From Arthrobacter_N sp051262515 (lineage in GTDB: Bacteria; Actinomycetota; Actinomycetes; Actinomycetales; Micrococcaceae), in contig NZ_JBIMER010000003.1 of assembly GCF_051262515.1 (NCBI RefSeq), positions 186,001-250,000 of the forward strand: a stretch of 64,000 bases of DNA, given 5' to 3'. The first letter of the stretch is position 1, and every line of letters begins with the position of its first letter. The notes under the pieces are model-generated. The model saw only the letters and a list, made by a program, of their open reading frames with translations. It ran no database searches and was not told the DNA's origin. The translations under genes were made by a program, and so were the position numbers. This document shows, piece after piece, positions 44,300 to 54,600 of this stretch.

Positions 44300-44998
44300 A
44301 TGCCTGCACAAGAAGAACTTCTGAAGCGTCTCGGGGTCGATATCGACCCCGAGACGCTTCGTCTTGCCCTGACACACCGTTCTTATGCCTACGAGCAAGG
44401 CGGCATTCCCACCAACGAGCGCCTCGAGTTCCTCGGGGATTCCGTGCTGGGCTTTTCGGTGACGGACCACCTCTACGGGACCTATCCCGACCTGCCGGAA
44501 GGCGATCTGGCCAAGCGCCGTTCCGCCGTCGTCAGCACGCGTGCGCTCGCGGGGATTGCCCGCACCCTGGGGCTCGGTGAGTTCATCCTTCTCGGGCAGG
44601 GCGAAATCCTGACCCGCGGGGCGGACAAGGCCTCCATCCTCGCGGACACCATGGAAGCCGTCATCGGGGCCGCGTACCTGAGCCACGGCGTGGAAACGGC
44701 ACGCCTGCTCGTTCTGCGCCTGGTCGAACCGCTGTTGGCGGAGGTGGACGTACTCGGTGCCGGAACCGACTGGAAGACCGCGATCCAGGAGATCGCCGCG
44801 GCCAGGAAACTGGGCGCGATCGATTACGTCATCCGCGGCTCCGGCCCGGACCACGCACGCCGCTTCGAGGCGACGCTGACGATCGGCGGGACACCCTACG
44901 GATCCGGCGGGGGACCGTCGAAGAAGGAAGCCGAGCAGGAGGCCGCCAGCGTGTCCTGGAAGATGTTGACCGCGTCCGATGCCGCGGCCTCCGGGTAG
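44300..44998 (+). CDS. rnc: Ribonuclease III
   Basis: RNase III cleaves double-stranded RNA in rRNA and mRNA processing. The 232-residue protein has the catalytic signature NERLEFLGDSVLGF near residue 40, the second acidic cluster DTMEAVIGAAYL and a C-terminal double-stranded-RNA-binding domain (about 155-225, ending SKKEAEQEAASVSWKML). mutM begins five bases after the stop. Confidence 0.96.
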   Translation: MPAQEELLKRLGVDIDPETLRLALTHRSYAYEQGGIPTNERLEFLGDSVLGFSVTDHLYGTYPDLPEGDLAKRRSAVVSTRALAGIARTLGLGEFILLGQGEILTRGADKASILADTMEAVIGAAYLSHGVETARLLVLRLVEPLLAEVDVLGAGTDWKTAIQEIAAARKLGAIDYVIRGSGPDHARRFEATLTIGGTPYGSGGGPSKKEAEQEAASVSWKMLTASDAAASG

Positions 44999-45003
44999 GA
45001 ACC

Positions 45004-45957
45004 TTGCCTGAATTGCCCGAGGCGGAAGTGGTGCGCCGCGGCCTCGAATCCTGGGTTGCCGGACGCACGATTGTCGCGGTGCACGTCCACGATCCGCGAT
45101 CCGTCCGGCGCCATGCCGCCGGTCCGGAGCATTTCGCCGCGAACCTGTCCGGTGCGACGGTCACACACGCCGTGCGCCGTGGAAAGTTCCTGTGGATGCC
45201 GCTCGAGGGACCCTCGACGCCAACAGCCCTCGTCGCGCACCTCGGCATGAGCGGTCAGCTTCTGGTCGAGGATCCGGAGGCCTCACGCGAGAAGCACCTG
45301 AAGGTCCGCGTAGAGCTCTCCGCCGTCCCCGGAATGCCCGGCGAGCTACGTTTCGTCGACCAGCGGATCTTCGGCGGACTCCATCTGTCCGAACTGCGCC
45401 CCACCCCGGACGGCGGGCCGGGAGGGCACGGCGATCCCACTCCGCTTATCCCGGCCTCCGCGCTACACATTGCGCGGGACGTCTTGGATCCCGCCTACGG
45501 ACCCGGAGAATTCCACGCGAGGCTGCGCCGACGCCGGACCCAGATCAAACGGGCAATATTGGACCAGGGACTGGTTTCCGGCGTCGGGAACATCTACGCG
45601 GACGAGGCCCTGTGGGCGTCGCGCCTGCACTACGGGCGGTCCACCACGGGCATGCGACCCACCGACTCCGCGCGCCTCCTTGAAGCGTTGCGCACCGTGA
45701 TGACCAGTGCCCTGCGCGTCGGAGGCACCAGCTTCGACTCGCTCTACGTGAACGTCAACGGAGCATCGGGATACTTCGACAGGTCGCTTAATGCCTACGG
45801 CCGGGAGGGACTCGCGTGCCCACGGTGCCTCGAGGCGGGGCGCGACACCTTGATCCGCCGCGAACCCTTCATGGGCCGTTCATCCTTCGGGTGCCCCGTG
45901 TGCCAGCGCATGCCCCGTCCGCGTACGGCGCGCCCCGCCGCGACAGCCGCGGGCTAA
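45004..45957 (+). CDS. mutM: Formamidopyrimidine-DNA glycosylase
   Basis: MutM/Fpg excises 8-oxoguanine. After the TTG start the mature chain begins PELPEAEVVRRGLE, with the catalytic N-terminal Pro and Glu. VGNIYADEALW and the C-terminal zinc finger (CPRCLEAGRDT then GCPVCQR) are intact. At 317 residues it is slightly longer than usual because of a loop near residues 137-150 (PTPDGGPGGHGDP). It ends the core cluster; smc and ffh, often next, are replaced by block B. Confidence 0.95.
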   Translation: MPELPEAEVVRRGLESWVAGRTIVAVHVHDPRSVRRHAAGPEHFAANLSGATVTHAVRRGKFLWMPLEGPSTPTALVAHLGMSGQLLVEDPEASREKHLKVRVELSAVPGMPGELRFVDQRIFGGLHLSELRPTPDGGPGGHGDPTPLIPASALHIARDVLDPAYGPGEFHARLRRRRTQIKRAILDQGLVSGVGNIYADEALWASRLHYGRSTTGMRPTDSARLLEALRTVMTSALRVGGTSFDSLYVNVNGASGYFDRSLNAYGREGLACPRCLEAGRDTLIRREPFMGRSSFGCPVCQRMPRPRTARPAATAAG

Positions 45958-46023
45958 GCGATTTCACAGCCTGCCCGCGTACCATTGAACGGTTATCTGG
46001 AAGTTATCGCTAGGAGTTCGACT

Positions 46024-47121
46024 GTGCCACGGCCCGAGATCGCGACGCGCTATGTCGCGAGGCATATGGCTGCGCGGCGTCGCAAGCGGACTCGGACGGC
46101 GCTCTTTGCCGCTCTCGGCGTCGTCCTGATCGCGGCGATGGTTGCCGGCGGGTACGTCGCGAACCTCGCTTCCCTGTTCAACGACCGTTCCAACATGATC
46201 GCCGGGGTTTTTCCGGACGACCAATCGCGCCCTGCCAAGGCCGTGGACGACGGTTCGCGGAACATCCTGCTCCTCGGATCCGACTCCCGCGGCGACGGAT
46301 TCAACACCGCGGCGAACAAGGGCGAAGCCGGCGAGCGTTCGGACACGATGATGCTGCTCCATATTCCCGAGGACCGCAAGAACATCTACGTCATGTCGAT
46401 CGTCCGCGACCTCTGGGTGGAGATTCCCGGTCACGGTGAGCGCAAGATCAACGCCGCCCTCAACCTTGGTGGATATCAGCTGGTCGTGGGCACCGTCGAG
46501 CAGCTGCTGGATACGAAGATAGACAACGTCGTCTCGATCGACTTCGAGGGCTTCGGAGCGTTGACGCAGGCGCTGGATGGCGTGACGGTCGACAACGCCC
46601 TGGCTTTCTGCACAGGACACGCCAATCCGTCGTGCTACGAGTCGGGACCGGTTACCCTGGACGGCACGGCTGCGCTGCGTTATGTGCGCGAACGCAAGGC
46701 TTTCTCGGACGGAGACTTCCAGCGCGTAGAGAATCAACAGCGTTTCGTCAAGGGCGTCATGGACCGGTTCCTCAATGCGGAGACGTTGAGCAATCCGGTG
46801 CGCATCCATGAAGTCGTTGAACAGTTCTCCGGATTCCTCGCGGTCGACGAGACGTTCGATGCCCAAACCGTCGCCGGGCTCGCACTGCAGTTGCGCAACG
46901 TCCGCGGCAGCGACGTGGAGATGTTCACGGTTCCCACGGGACCGCCCGCGGTGGGTCCTGGGGGCGCGGCCATCATCACGCGCGACGACGACGCCCTGGA
47001 GGCTCTGCGTGCCGCACTGAAGCGCGACGAGCTGCGGGAGTTCTTGGAGTCCGGCGACGACGGATCCACGGCCCACGTTGGTCGCATTACGGAAGACGCC
47101 GTTCGTTCGAGGGGCGCCTGA
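46024..47121 (+). CDS. LytR-CpsA-Psr (LCP) cell-wall glycopolymer ligase, copy B
   Basis: About 365 residues: basic N-terminal tail, one membrane helix (about residues 22-44) and an LCP domain with LLGSDSRGD, RSDTMMLLHI, SIVRDLWVEIPG and RKINAALNLGG. It would attach the exported polymer to peptidoglycan. GTG 46024 has AGGAG at 46012-46016. It opens block B as the paralogue at 22564 opens block A; two ligases could serve two polymers or two attachment conditions. Confidence 0.9.
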   Translation: MPRPEIATRYVARHMAARRRKRTRTALFAALGVVLIAAMVAGGYVANLASLFNDRSNMIAGVFPDDQSRPAKAVDDGSRNILLLGSDSRGDGFNTAANKGEAGERSDTMMLLHIPEDRKNIYVMSIVRDLWVEIPGHGERKINAALNLGGYQLVVGTVEQLLDTKIDNVVSIDFEGFGALTQALDGVTVDNALAFCTGHANPSCYESGPVTLDGTAALRYVRERKAFSDGDFQRVENQQRFVKGVMDRFLNAETLSNPVRIHEVVEQFSGFLAVDETFDAQTVAGLALQLRNVRGSDVEMFTVPTGPPAVGPGGAAIITRDDDALEALRAALKRDELREFLESGDDGSTAHVGRITEDAVRSRGA

Positions 47122-47126
47122 CCGCC

Positions 47127-48317
47127 ATGAGACTCCAACTCCTGACCCATTCCTACTGGCCGGAACACTCGCCGCCCCAGCGGCGTTGGACCGCGCTGGT
47201 CGCCCGCTTCCGCGAAGCGGGATGGGAGGTCGACGTCGTGGCGCCCTGGCCCCCGAACGGAGCCGAGGCGGGCATCGGCGCATTCGGGAACCAAAAGGGA
47301 CCCGCCGGGGAAACGATCCGGCGGTTGCCTGCCGGGAAGGGCGCGGAAACCCGGGTCGGCCGGCTCCTGCGGTTTGCGATGACGGGAGCGACGACGGTGC
47401 CGCGTTCGCTGGCGGCACCACGGCCGGACATCATCGTGGTCACGGTCCCATCCCTTCCCAACGTGGCGGCCGGCTGGCTCGCGGCGCGGTTGAGGCGGCG
47501 GCTCCTGATCGTGGAGATGCGGGACGCGTGGCCGGACCTGGCCATGGATTCCGGTGTCGCACACCCGGCAGTCAACCGCGCGTTCAAGATGGTGCTCACG
47601 TGGTTCCAAAGACAGGCGGATCTGGTGGTCACCGTCACGGACGGCTTCCGCGACCTTCTGACCCAGCGGGGGATCACCGCCGTATCGATCCCCAATGGCG
47701 TGGTGGCCGCGGACCTTCCCCGCGTGCCCGCACATGTCCGCGGCGCCGGCCCCCTCAAGGTCCTCTACCTCGGAAACCACGGGGAAAGCCAGGGCTTGGA
47801 TCTGGTGGTCCGTGCCGCGGCGCTGGCCGGGCAGACCGCTCAGGTCCGGTTTGTTGGCGGCGGGACCATGAAGCCCCACTTGGAGCGGCTCTCCGCGCGG
47901 CTGGGGGCCGACGTCGAGTTCCTCGACTCCGTTCCGCCCAGCGGGGTAGCCGCATGCTACGCGTGGGCGGACACCTGTGTGGTGGCACTTCGTTCCGATT
48001 GGCCGAGCTTTGAATGGACCATTCCATCCAAGACCTACGAGTTGATCGCCACGGGCAGGCACCTGACGGCGATCGTCCGCGGGGAAGCGGCGGGCATTCT
48101 TCGCGCCGCAGGGGTGGGCGACATCGTCGACGCCGATCCGGAGAGCGTGGCCCGGCTGTGGCGCGAACTGTACGAGGATCCCGAACGACTCCAACAGCGC
48201 GGTAACGGACTGGACTGGGTGCGGCGGAAGGCGGACCTGTCCCTCGTGGCGGAACATTACATGCGGGTTGCCGAAGACCTCATTGGGCAGGCCCACGGAC
48301 GAACGGATTCCCGTTGA
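47127..48317 (+). CDS. GT4 glycosyltransferase (WbuB-like)
   Basis: A 396-residue GT4 enzyme. The acceptor domain starts THSYWPEHSPPQRRW, with VDVVAPWPPNG. The donor domain has VLYLGNHGESQGLDLVV, VRFVGGG and the phosphate-contact region FEWTIPSKTYELIATG with its Glu. The N-terminal pattern is typical of enzymes that add an amino sugar to a lipid carrier in capsule and O-antigen clusters. No matching gene occurs in block A. Its stop overlaps the next start. Confidence 0.87.
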   Translation: MRLQLLTHSYWPEHSPPQRRWTALVARFREAGWEVDVVAPWPPNGAEAGIGAFGNQKGPAGETIRRLPAGKGAETRVGRLLRFAMTGATTVPRSLAAPRPDIIVVTVPSLPNVAAGWLAARLRRRLLIVEMRDAWPDLAMDSGVAHPAVNRAFKMVLTWFQRQADLVVTVTDGFRDLLTQRGITAVSIPNGVVAADLPRVPAHVRGAGPLKVLYLGNHGESQGLDLVVRAAALAGQTAQVRFVGGGTMKPHLERLSARLGADVEFLDSVPPSGVAACYAWADTCVVALRSDWPSFEWTIPSKTYELIATGRHLTAIVRGEAAGILRAAGVGDIVDADPESVARLWRELYEDPERLQQRGNGLDWVRRKADLSLVAEHYMRVAEDLIGQAHGRTDSR

Positions 48318-50143
48318 CTCATCACGCACTCCTGGCCGGACGGACGCTGGCCGCCCGCAAGGTGGCCCGCACCGTCCTGCTGGCCAAGAACGCAACGTTG
48401 ACGGCCCGAACCGTCGTCGATCACCTTTCCGACGATCCCGTGGTGTTGGCGCTGCAGGCCGCGCGCCGGTTCCGCTCGGCTGGACTCGACCGTGTGCTGC
48501 GGGTTGCCGCCAACACGATGGGCAACGACGCTTCGGTCGCAAACGCCGTGTTGCGGGCCATCGTGGGCGACGATGAAACCCTCGCGGAGTCCCTGCGAGC
48601 GGCCGCGACCACCGATTCCGGAGACCGACGTCGTTGCCGGCTGGCCGACGTGGCCATTGCCGTGGGAAACGTCGATGCCGCGGAGCGGCTGTTGGCGGGG
48701 GTCACCGCGGACTACCCGCGCGCCGCGGGCCCGAGGGCACGGCTGCTCTGGTTCACCGGCAACATGACCGGCGCCGTCGAGGAGCTGCAGGGTGCGCAAG
48801 GCGGGGCCGCCAAGCTGCGGCGCCGGCTGGAGAGTGAACTGCGCGTGTTCCGCGGTGAGCCGATCCGTGTCCGACGCCGGACTGCCTACGTGCCCACCCC
48901 GGAGCGCGCACTGCACGTCTTGACCAACTCGTTGCCGCATACAGGTAGCGGATATGCCCAGCGGAGCCAATCCACCCTTGTGGCGCTTCGGGACCGGGGC
49001 TGGGACGTACTGGCTGTCACCCGCATTGGATATCCGGTCCAGGTGGGTCACCTCACCGCCGCGGACGTTGAACACGTGGACGGGATTGCCTATCGCCGGT
49101 TGCTTCCTTGGCAATTGGCCGACGGAATGGACCAGCGACTTGCACAGCAGGCCCGGATGCTCGCCCGGGTGGTCGATGAATTCAAGCCCTCCGTGCTTCA
49201 CACCACCACGCATTTCGTGAACGCGGCCGTTGTTCGCGCCGTAGCGGAGGCCTTTGGTATCCCCTGGGTTTACGAGGTCCGCGGCCAACTCGCCGACACG
49301 TGGGCCTCCACGCGGCCGGAATCCTCGCGCGGTTCCGAACGCTACCGGCTGTTCCGGGAGCGGGAGGCCGAATCCGCGGCGTCGGCGGACGCCGTTGTCA
49401 CGCTGGGTGTAGCCATGCGCGAGGATCTCGTGGACCAGGGCGTGCCGCCGGACAGGATCACCATCTGCCCGAACGCCGTGGGTGAGGCGTTCCTTTCCGA
49501 GCCGCGCGCGGCCAAGGAGGCCAGGGTGGTGCTCGGCTTGCCGACGGAGAACGAGTACGTGGGAACGGTCACCAGTGTTGTCGCGTACGAAGGGCTCGAC
49601 GACTTGGTCGACGCTTTTGGCATCTTGTCGAAGCGCCGACCATCCCTGCGGTTACTGATCGTGGGGGACGGTGCCGCACTCCCGCGGCTCAAGGTCCAGG
49701 CGCGGCAGTTGGGCGTGCTGGAACACTGTATCTTTACGGGCCGCGTGCCCCGGGAACTTGCGCCGGTCTACCACCAGGCCATGGATATCTTCGTTGTCCC
49801 GCGCAAAGACCTGGACGTCACCCGGGTGGTGACTCCGCTGAAGCCGGTGGAGGCGTCGGCTTCGCGGCGACCGGTGGTGGCCAGCGATCTGCCGGCGCTG
49901 GCCGAACTCGTGCGCGACGGCGTCACCGGGGTGCTCGCGGAACCGGGAAATCCCGGCGCCCTCGCCGACACGTTGGATCGGCTGCTCGACGACCCGGGGA
50001 AACGGTCGACGCTGGGTGACGCGGGACGTGCATGGGTTCTTAGGGAGCGGACATGGTCGGCGAACGCGGCAAAGTACGCGGCGGTCTATGGACGCATCAC
50101 GGCGGAACGCACGTCGCACCCGACCGGCCCCGAATCCGGCTAG
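48314..50143 (+). CDS. GT4-type glycosyltransferase with N-terminal helical region, copy B
   Basis: About 609 residues, paralogous throughout to the protein at 23809-25554. The first 190 residues are Ala/Arg-rich helices that look TPR-like (VAIAVGNVDAAERLLAGV). The GT4 fold follows with HVLTNSLPHTGSGYAQRS, HTTTHFVNAAVVRAVAE, EVRGQLADTW, TSVVAYEGLDDLV and TPLKPVEASASRRPVVAS. Compared with copy A it looks more GC-rich. The TTG start overlaps the upstream TGA. Confidence 0.85.
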   Translation: MTHHALLAGRTLAARKVARTVLLAKNATLTARTVVDHLSDDPVVLALQAARRFRSAGLDRVLRVAANTMGNDASVANAVLRAIVGDDETLAESLRAAATTDSGDRRRCRLADVAIAVGNVDAAERLLAGVTADYPRAAGPRARLLWFTGNMTGAVEELQGAQGGAAKLRRRLESELRVFRGEPIRVRRRTAYVPTPERALHVLTNSLPHTGSGYAQRSQSTLVALRDRGWDVLAVTRIGYPVQVGHLTAADVEHVDGIAYRRLLPWQLADGMDQRLAQQARMLARVVDEFKPSVLHTTTHFVNAAVVRAVAEAFGIPWVYEVRGQLADTWASTRPESSRGSERYRLFREREAESAASADAVVTLGVAMREDLVDQGVPPDRITICPNAVGEAFLSEPRAAKEARVVLGLPTENEYVGTVTSVVAYEGLDDLVDAFGILSKRRPSLRLLIVGDGAALPRLKVQARQLGVLEHCIFTGRVPRELAPVYHQAMDIFVVPRKDLDVTRVVTPLKPVEASASRRPVVASDLPALAELVRDGVTGVLAEPGNPGALADTLDRLLDDPGKRSTLGDAGRAWVLRERTWSANAAKYAAVYGRITAERTSHPTGPESG

Positions 50144-50158
50144 GCCCGTTCGGGTGCC

Positions 50159-50164
50159 TATACT
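50159..50164 (+). promoter_or_regulatory. Candidate -10 element before wecC
   Basis: TATACT lies in the 114-base gap before wecC. No good -35 hexamer is found at the proper distance. A promoter here would let wecC and the following glycosyltransferase be expressed apart from the upstream genes. Confidence 0.35.
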
Positions 50165-50257
50165 GAACATTGACCGGAAGTGCACCCTTGTTTTTCGCGG
50201 TCCGATTCGGACTCGCTCGGGGGATCGCGCACAACGTAGAACAGGAAGTTTTAGAGG

Positions 50258-51490
50258 ATGACGGAAATCAAAACGGTCGCAGTGATCGGGCTTGGCTACA
50301 TCGGATTGCCCACCGCCGCGATCTTGGCGGCGAACGGCCTGACTGTCAAGGGAGTCGATGTCAGCCAGCGCACGGTCGACGCCGTCAACCGTGGCGAGGT
50401 GCCTTTTGTGGAGCCCGACCTCGGAACGTACGTCGCCGGTGCCGTCGCCAAGGGGACGCTGAGCGCCTCCCTCGAGACGCCTGCTGCCGACGCGTACATC
50501 GTCGCCGTTCCGACGCCGTTCAATGCCGACAAGTCGGCCGACCTCTCCTACATCGAGGCCGCGGCGGACAAGATCGCCCCCCAGTTGCGCGGCGACGAAC
50601 TGATCATCCTCGAGTCGACGTCCCCTCCCGGGGCCACCCGCCACATGGCGGACCGCCTGCTGGCCGCGCGCCCCGACCTGACGTTGGACGCGCTGAAGGT
50701 CGCACACTGCCCCGAGCGTGTGCTGCCCGGCCGCGTCATGATCGAACTCGTGGAGAACGACCGGATCGTCGGCGGAATCACCACGGAGGCCGCGGAGGCC
50801 GCCCGGGAGTTGTACTCCACGTTCTGCGTGGGCGAGATCCTGTTGACCGACGACGTCACCGCCGAAATGGCGAAGCTCGTGGAGAACTCCTTCCGCGACG
50901 TGAACATCGCATTCGCCAACGAGCTGTCCATCATCTCCGACAAGCTCGGCATCAACGTCTGGGAGCTCATCGAGCTCGCCAACCACCACCCCCGCGTCAA
51001 CATCCTGCAGCCCGGCCCCGGCGTGGGAGGACACTGCATCGCCGTTGACCCGTGGTTCATCGTGGCCTCCGCTCCGGAGGAGGCCAAGATGATCCGTCAG
51101 GCCCGCGAGACCAACGACGCAAAGCCGGGTTGGGTCGTCAACCAGGTGGAGAAGGCCGTCGCCGCCCGGGGCACCAACGCGACCATTGCCGTGCTCGGAC
51201 TCGCATTCAAGGCGAACATCGACGACCTGCGCGAGTCCCCGGCCATTGGCATCGCGCAGCGTCTGTCCGACGAGTTCGGTGACGCGCGCATCCTGGCCGT
51301 GGAACCCCATATTGTGGAGCTTCCCAAGGCCCTCGCGGGCCGGGCCAACGTGGAACTCGTGGACGTGGACTCGGCGCTCGACGTCGCGGACGTCGTCGTG
51401 CTGCTCGTGGACCACGACCGTTTCAAATCCGTGCCCGCCACCGCGCTGGCCGGCAAGGATGTTATCGATACGCGGGGGATCTGGCGCTGA
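50258..51490 (+). CDS. wecC: UDP-N-acetyl-D-mannosamine dehydrogenase
   Basis: The 410-residue UDP-sugar dehydrogenase oxidises C6 twice to a uronic acid with NAD. It has the Rossmann motif VIGLGYIGLPTAA, CPERVLPGR, the catalytic Cys in GVGGHCIAVDPWF and the C-terminal GLAFKANIDDLRESPA. The GLGYIGLPTA and HCIAVDPWF patterns point to the WecC (ManNAcA) subfamily rather than UDP-glucose dehydrogenase. The partner epimerase WecB is at 62405-63562. AGGAAG precedes the ATG by nine bases. Confidence 0.9.
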   Translation: MTEIKTVAVIGLGYIGLPTAAILAANGLTVKGVDVSQRTVDAVNRGEVPFVEPDLGTYVAGAVAKGTLSASLETPAADAYIVAVPTPFNADKSADLSYIEAAADKIAPQLRGDELIILESTSPPGATRHMADRLLAARPDLTLDALKVAHCPERVLPGRVMIELVENDRIVGGITTEAAEAARELYSTFCVGEILLTDDVTAEMAKLVENSFRDVNIAFANELSIISDKLGINVWELIELANHHPRVNILQPGPGVGGHCIAVDPWFIVASAPEEAKMIRQARETNDAKPGWVVNQVEKAVAARGTNATIAVLGLAFKANIDDLRESPAIGIAQRLSDEFGDARILAVEPHIVELPKALAGRANVELVDVDSALDVADVVVLLVDHDRFKSVPATALAGKDVIDTRGIWR

Positions 51491-51516
51491 GAACCACGCG
51501 TTAGTCCGCATACGGA

Positions 51517-51547
51517 GGGTCGGTCACGCCATCGGCGGGGCCGACCC
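51517..51547 (+). terminator. Hairpin between wecC and the large glycosyltransferase
   Basis: GGGTCGG (51517-51523) pairs perfectly with CCGACCC (51541-51547) around a 17-base loop. No T run follows, so it may be an attenuating or mRNA-stabilising stem rather than a full terminator. Confidence 0.3.
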
Positions 51548-51607
51548 CACGCATGAGACGGCCCGCAACCGCGGGACCGTGGCGGGTAGCGAAAGGGAAG
51601 CATCACC

Positions 51608-54600
51608 TTGAAGCACTTGGACGAATGCCCGCTGGGCGTCACCGGAGCCGACCCGGTCGCGGTTAGGTATGCCAGGACCGACGAACCCACGGTGGGCGCG
51701 GTAGGAGATGTCCCGGACGCAGTGGGAGAGCGGCCCGCGCAGATGCCTGAACCCAGTGCGACGCCCGAATCCAGGGAGGCGTCGATGGACGCCGCACCGG
51801 AGGGGCGCCGGCCGGCGCCTCCGTCCTCCCCGGCGACGCGCCCTGATGGCGAATCGCCGGGGCGCGAACTTCGGCGCAGGCTCTGGCACTTTCGTCATGG
51901 CGCCACGGAGCGGCTGAAAGCCACCGCGCGTGCCACCAAGCGAAGGACTCGGGCCGTGGCCGCCTCGTACGTCGATCGTGTGCGGCCGGTGGCAGGTCCG
52001 GTGGCGCGCGCCGTACGGGGCCGAGGTGCCCCGCCGTCCACGGGACGTCTCGCGGAGAGATTCGCGCGCCGACAGACGGCGCGGAACCTCTACCGGCTGA
52101 CCCGCGGTCTGTACCGCGCGGGCGAACTGGCGCGTCCGGATGCCCTGCTCTCCGACCACCCTGCCCTGGTGGCCGAACTCGACGAGCACCAGCGGAAACT
52201 CGTTGCGCGGATTCAGGGGCAGGCGGCGCTCGCCCGCCGCCTGCCTACCGTGCCCGCCCGGCAGCCCAACGCGGCAATGCTGGTGGAACACGGACGGGTG
52301 ATGTACTGCGCGCATTCCACGCCTCCCTTCCAGTCCAACGGGTACGCGATGCGGACCCGCGGTTTGGTCGCCGGGATCGCAGCGACCGGGACGGACGTCT
52401 TCGTTGCGGCCCGCCCGGGATACCCCTGGGACGCGGGTACCGACACGCCCACGGACGAGGGCACGTCCTTCACCCGCGAAATCGATGGGATCGCCTACGA
52501 GTTCTCCTTCGGCCCGGGGCTGGACCGGCAACGGCTCGACGACTACCTGGAGAGTGCCGTCGACGCCTATCTCCGTTCGATTATGCTCAACCGCCCCGCA
52601 CACGTCCACGCGGCATCCAACCACCAGACGGCCCTGCCTGCGCTGATCGCGGCCAGAATAGCGGGGTTGCCCTTCAGCTACGAAGTGCGCGGTTTCTGGG
52701 AGTACGGGCAAGCCAACGGCGGGTCCGCCGAATCGGAACAGCGCAGCCTGGCGCAGGAACTCGAGGATCTGGTGCTGGCTGAGGCAGACCATGTCTTCGT
52801 CATTTCCGACCAGATGGCCGACGAACTGGCGGCACGCGGCGTGAACCGGGCCCGTTGCAGCGTGGTCCCGAACGGCGTGGACACCGACCGTTTCCAACCG
52901 CTTCCGCGCGTGGGTGACTTGGCGGACCGGCTGGGGCTGGATAGGTCCAAGACCGTCATCGGCTACGCGGGCAGCATGGTCGCCTACGAGGGCATCGACC
53001 GGCTCATCGACGCGTGCACCCGGTTGGGCGCCGTACGCGGGGACTTCCAGTTGCTACTGGCCGGCGACGGTCCCGAGCTCCCCAGACTGCGGCAGCGGCT
53101 CGAGCGGTCGGGGGCGCGACTCGACTACCAGGTGACGGGTCGTCTTCCCTCCGATTTGATGCCCGAGCTGGTGGGGCTGATGGATATCGTCGTCTGTCCG
53201 CGCCTGGATACCCGGGTGACGCGCATGGTGAGTCCGCTGAAGCCGTTGGAGGCCTTGGCGTGCGGGATCCCCGTGGTCGTGTCGAACCTACCCGTGCTAC
53301 GCGAACTCGTGCGCTCTTCCGGTGGGGGACGCACGGTCCCGCCGGACGACGTCGACGCTCTCACGGCCACGCTGTCCGAGCTGATTGACGACCCCGGCGC
53401 GCGGCGGGACCTCGGACGCTCGGGACGCCTGTGGGCGCTCGACGAGCGCCGTTGGGCGTCTCTGGGTGGCGGCCTCGTGGACGTGATCCGCGCGTTGCAT
53501 CGCGTGCCTTCGATGGACGCGGCGGCCCCGGGCGCGAGGGATCTGCACGAGATATCGGTGGGCATCGTTGCCGACGAGTTCACGACCGCGGCGCTGGCCG
53601 AGACGGTGCAAACCGTCGCCTTGACTCCGGAAGACTGGCAGGACCAGCTGGGCGCCCGGCGCTTCGACGCGGTCTTCGTGGAGTCGGCGTGGAACGGCAA
53701 CGGTGGACGCTGGCACCGGGCCGTGGGGCACTACTCCGACGAGGAGTCGGCACCGCTGCGGAGGCTGTTGGAGCAATGCCGGGCCTCAGGGATCCCCACG
53801 ATCTTCTGGAACAAGGAAGACCCCGTCCACTTCGAGCGGTTCGCTCCGAACGCCCTGCACTTCGATCACATTCTCACCACCGACAACCGCGCGATGCCCC
53901 GCTACCAGAAGCTGCGCCGTGCCCCGGAGCAGAGCATCGGAACCATGCCATTCTTCGCCCAGCCGCGGTTGCACCATCCGCTCTCGCGCCACGTCGACCG
54001 CGACCACCCCGTGATGTACGCGGGCTCGTACTATGGGGACAGATACGCCGAGCGGTCCCGGACACTTGGCGCCTTGTTGGATGCGGCACGGCCCCATGGG
54101 CTCCTGATCCACGACCGGCAGGCAAACAATCCAGAGTCGCCGTACAGGTTCCCGGCCGATCTCCAGGAGTGTGTGGCGGGCGGGCTTGATTATGCACAGA
54201 TGCTCGAGGCGTACCGCAGCCATCCCATCCACATCAACGTGAATTCGGTAACCGCGTCGGAAACGATGTTCGCCCGGCGCGTCATGGAGATCCTCTCCAC
54301 CGGGGGGTTGGTCCTCAGCGGTCCCTCCCACGCCGTAGCGCACCTTTTCCGGGGCCTCGTGCCGACGACCGGATCCACCGCCGAGGCCGCCAAGTACCTT
54401 GAGGACTGGTTGCGGGCACCCGACGCGCGGAACGTCGCGGGGTGGAACGGCCGAAGGCTGGTCCGCCGGTCGCACACTCTGGGGCACCGGCTGACCATCG
54501 CGCTGCGTTTGGCAGGCCTGCGGGTGCGCGCGCCGGAGCTACCCCGCGTGGACCTTCGCCTGACGGGTGGGGCGGAGGAAGCGGCATGGGAGGACCTGCT

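Noticed and set aside
49652..51511. 619-codon open frame antisense to the GT4 and wecC genes
   Set aside because: It spans the gap between two certain genes on the other strand and has no motifs; a third-position GC effect.
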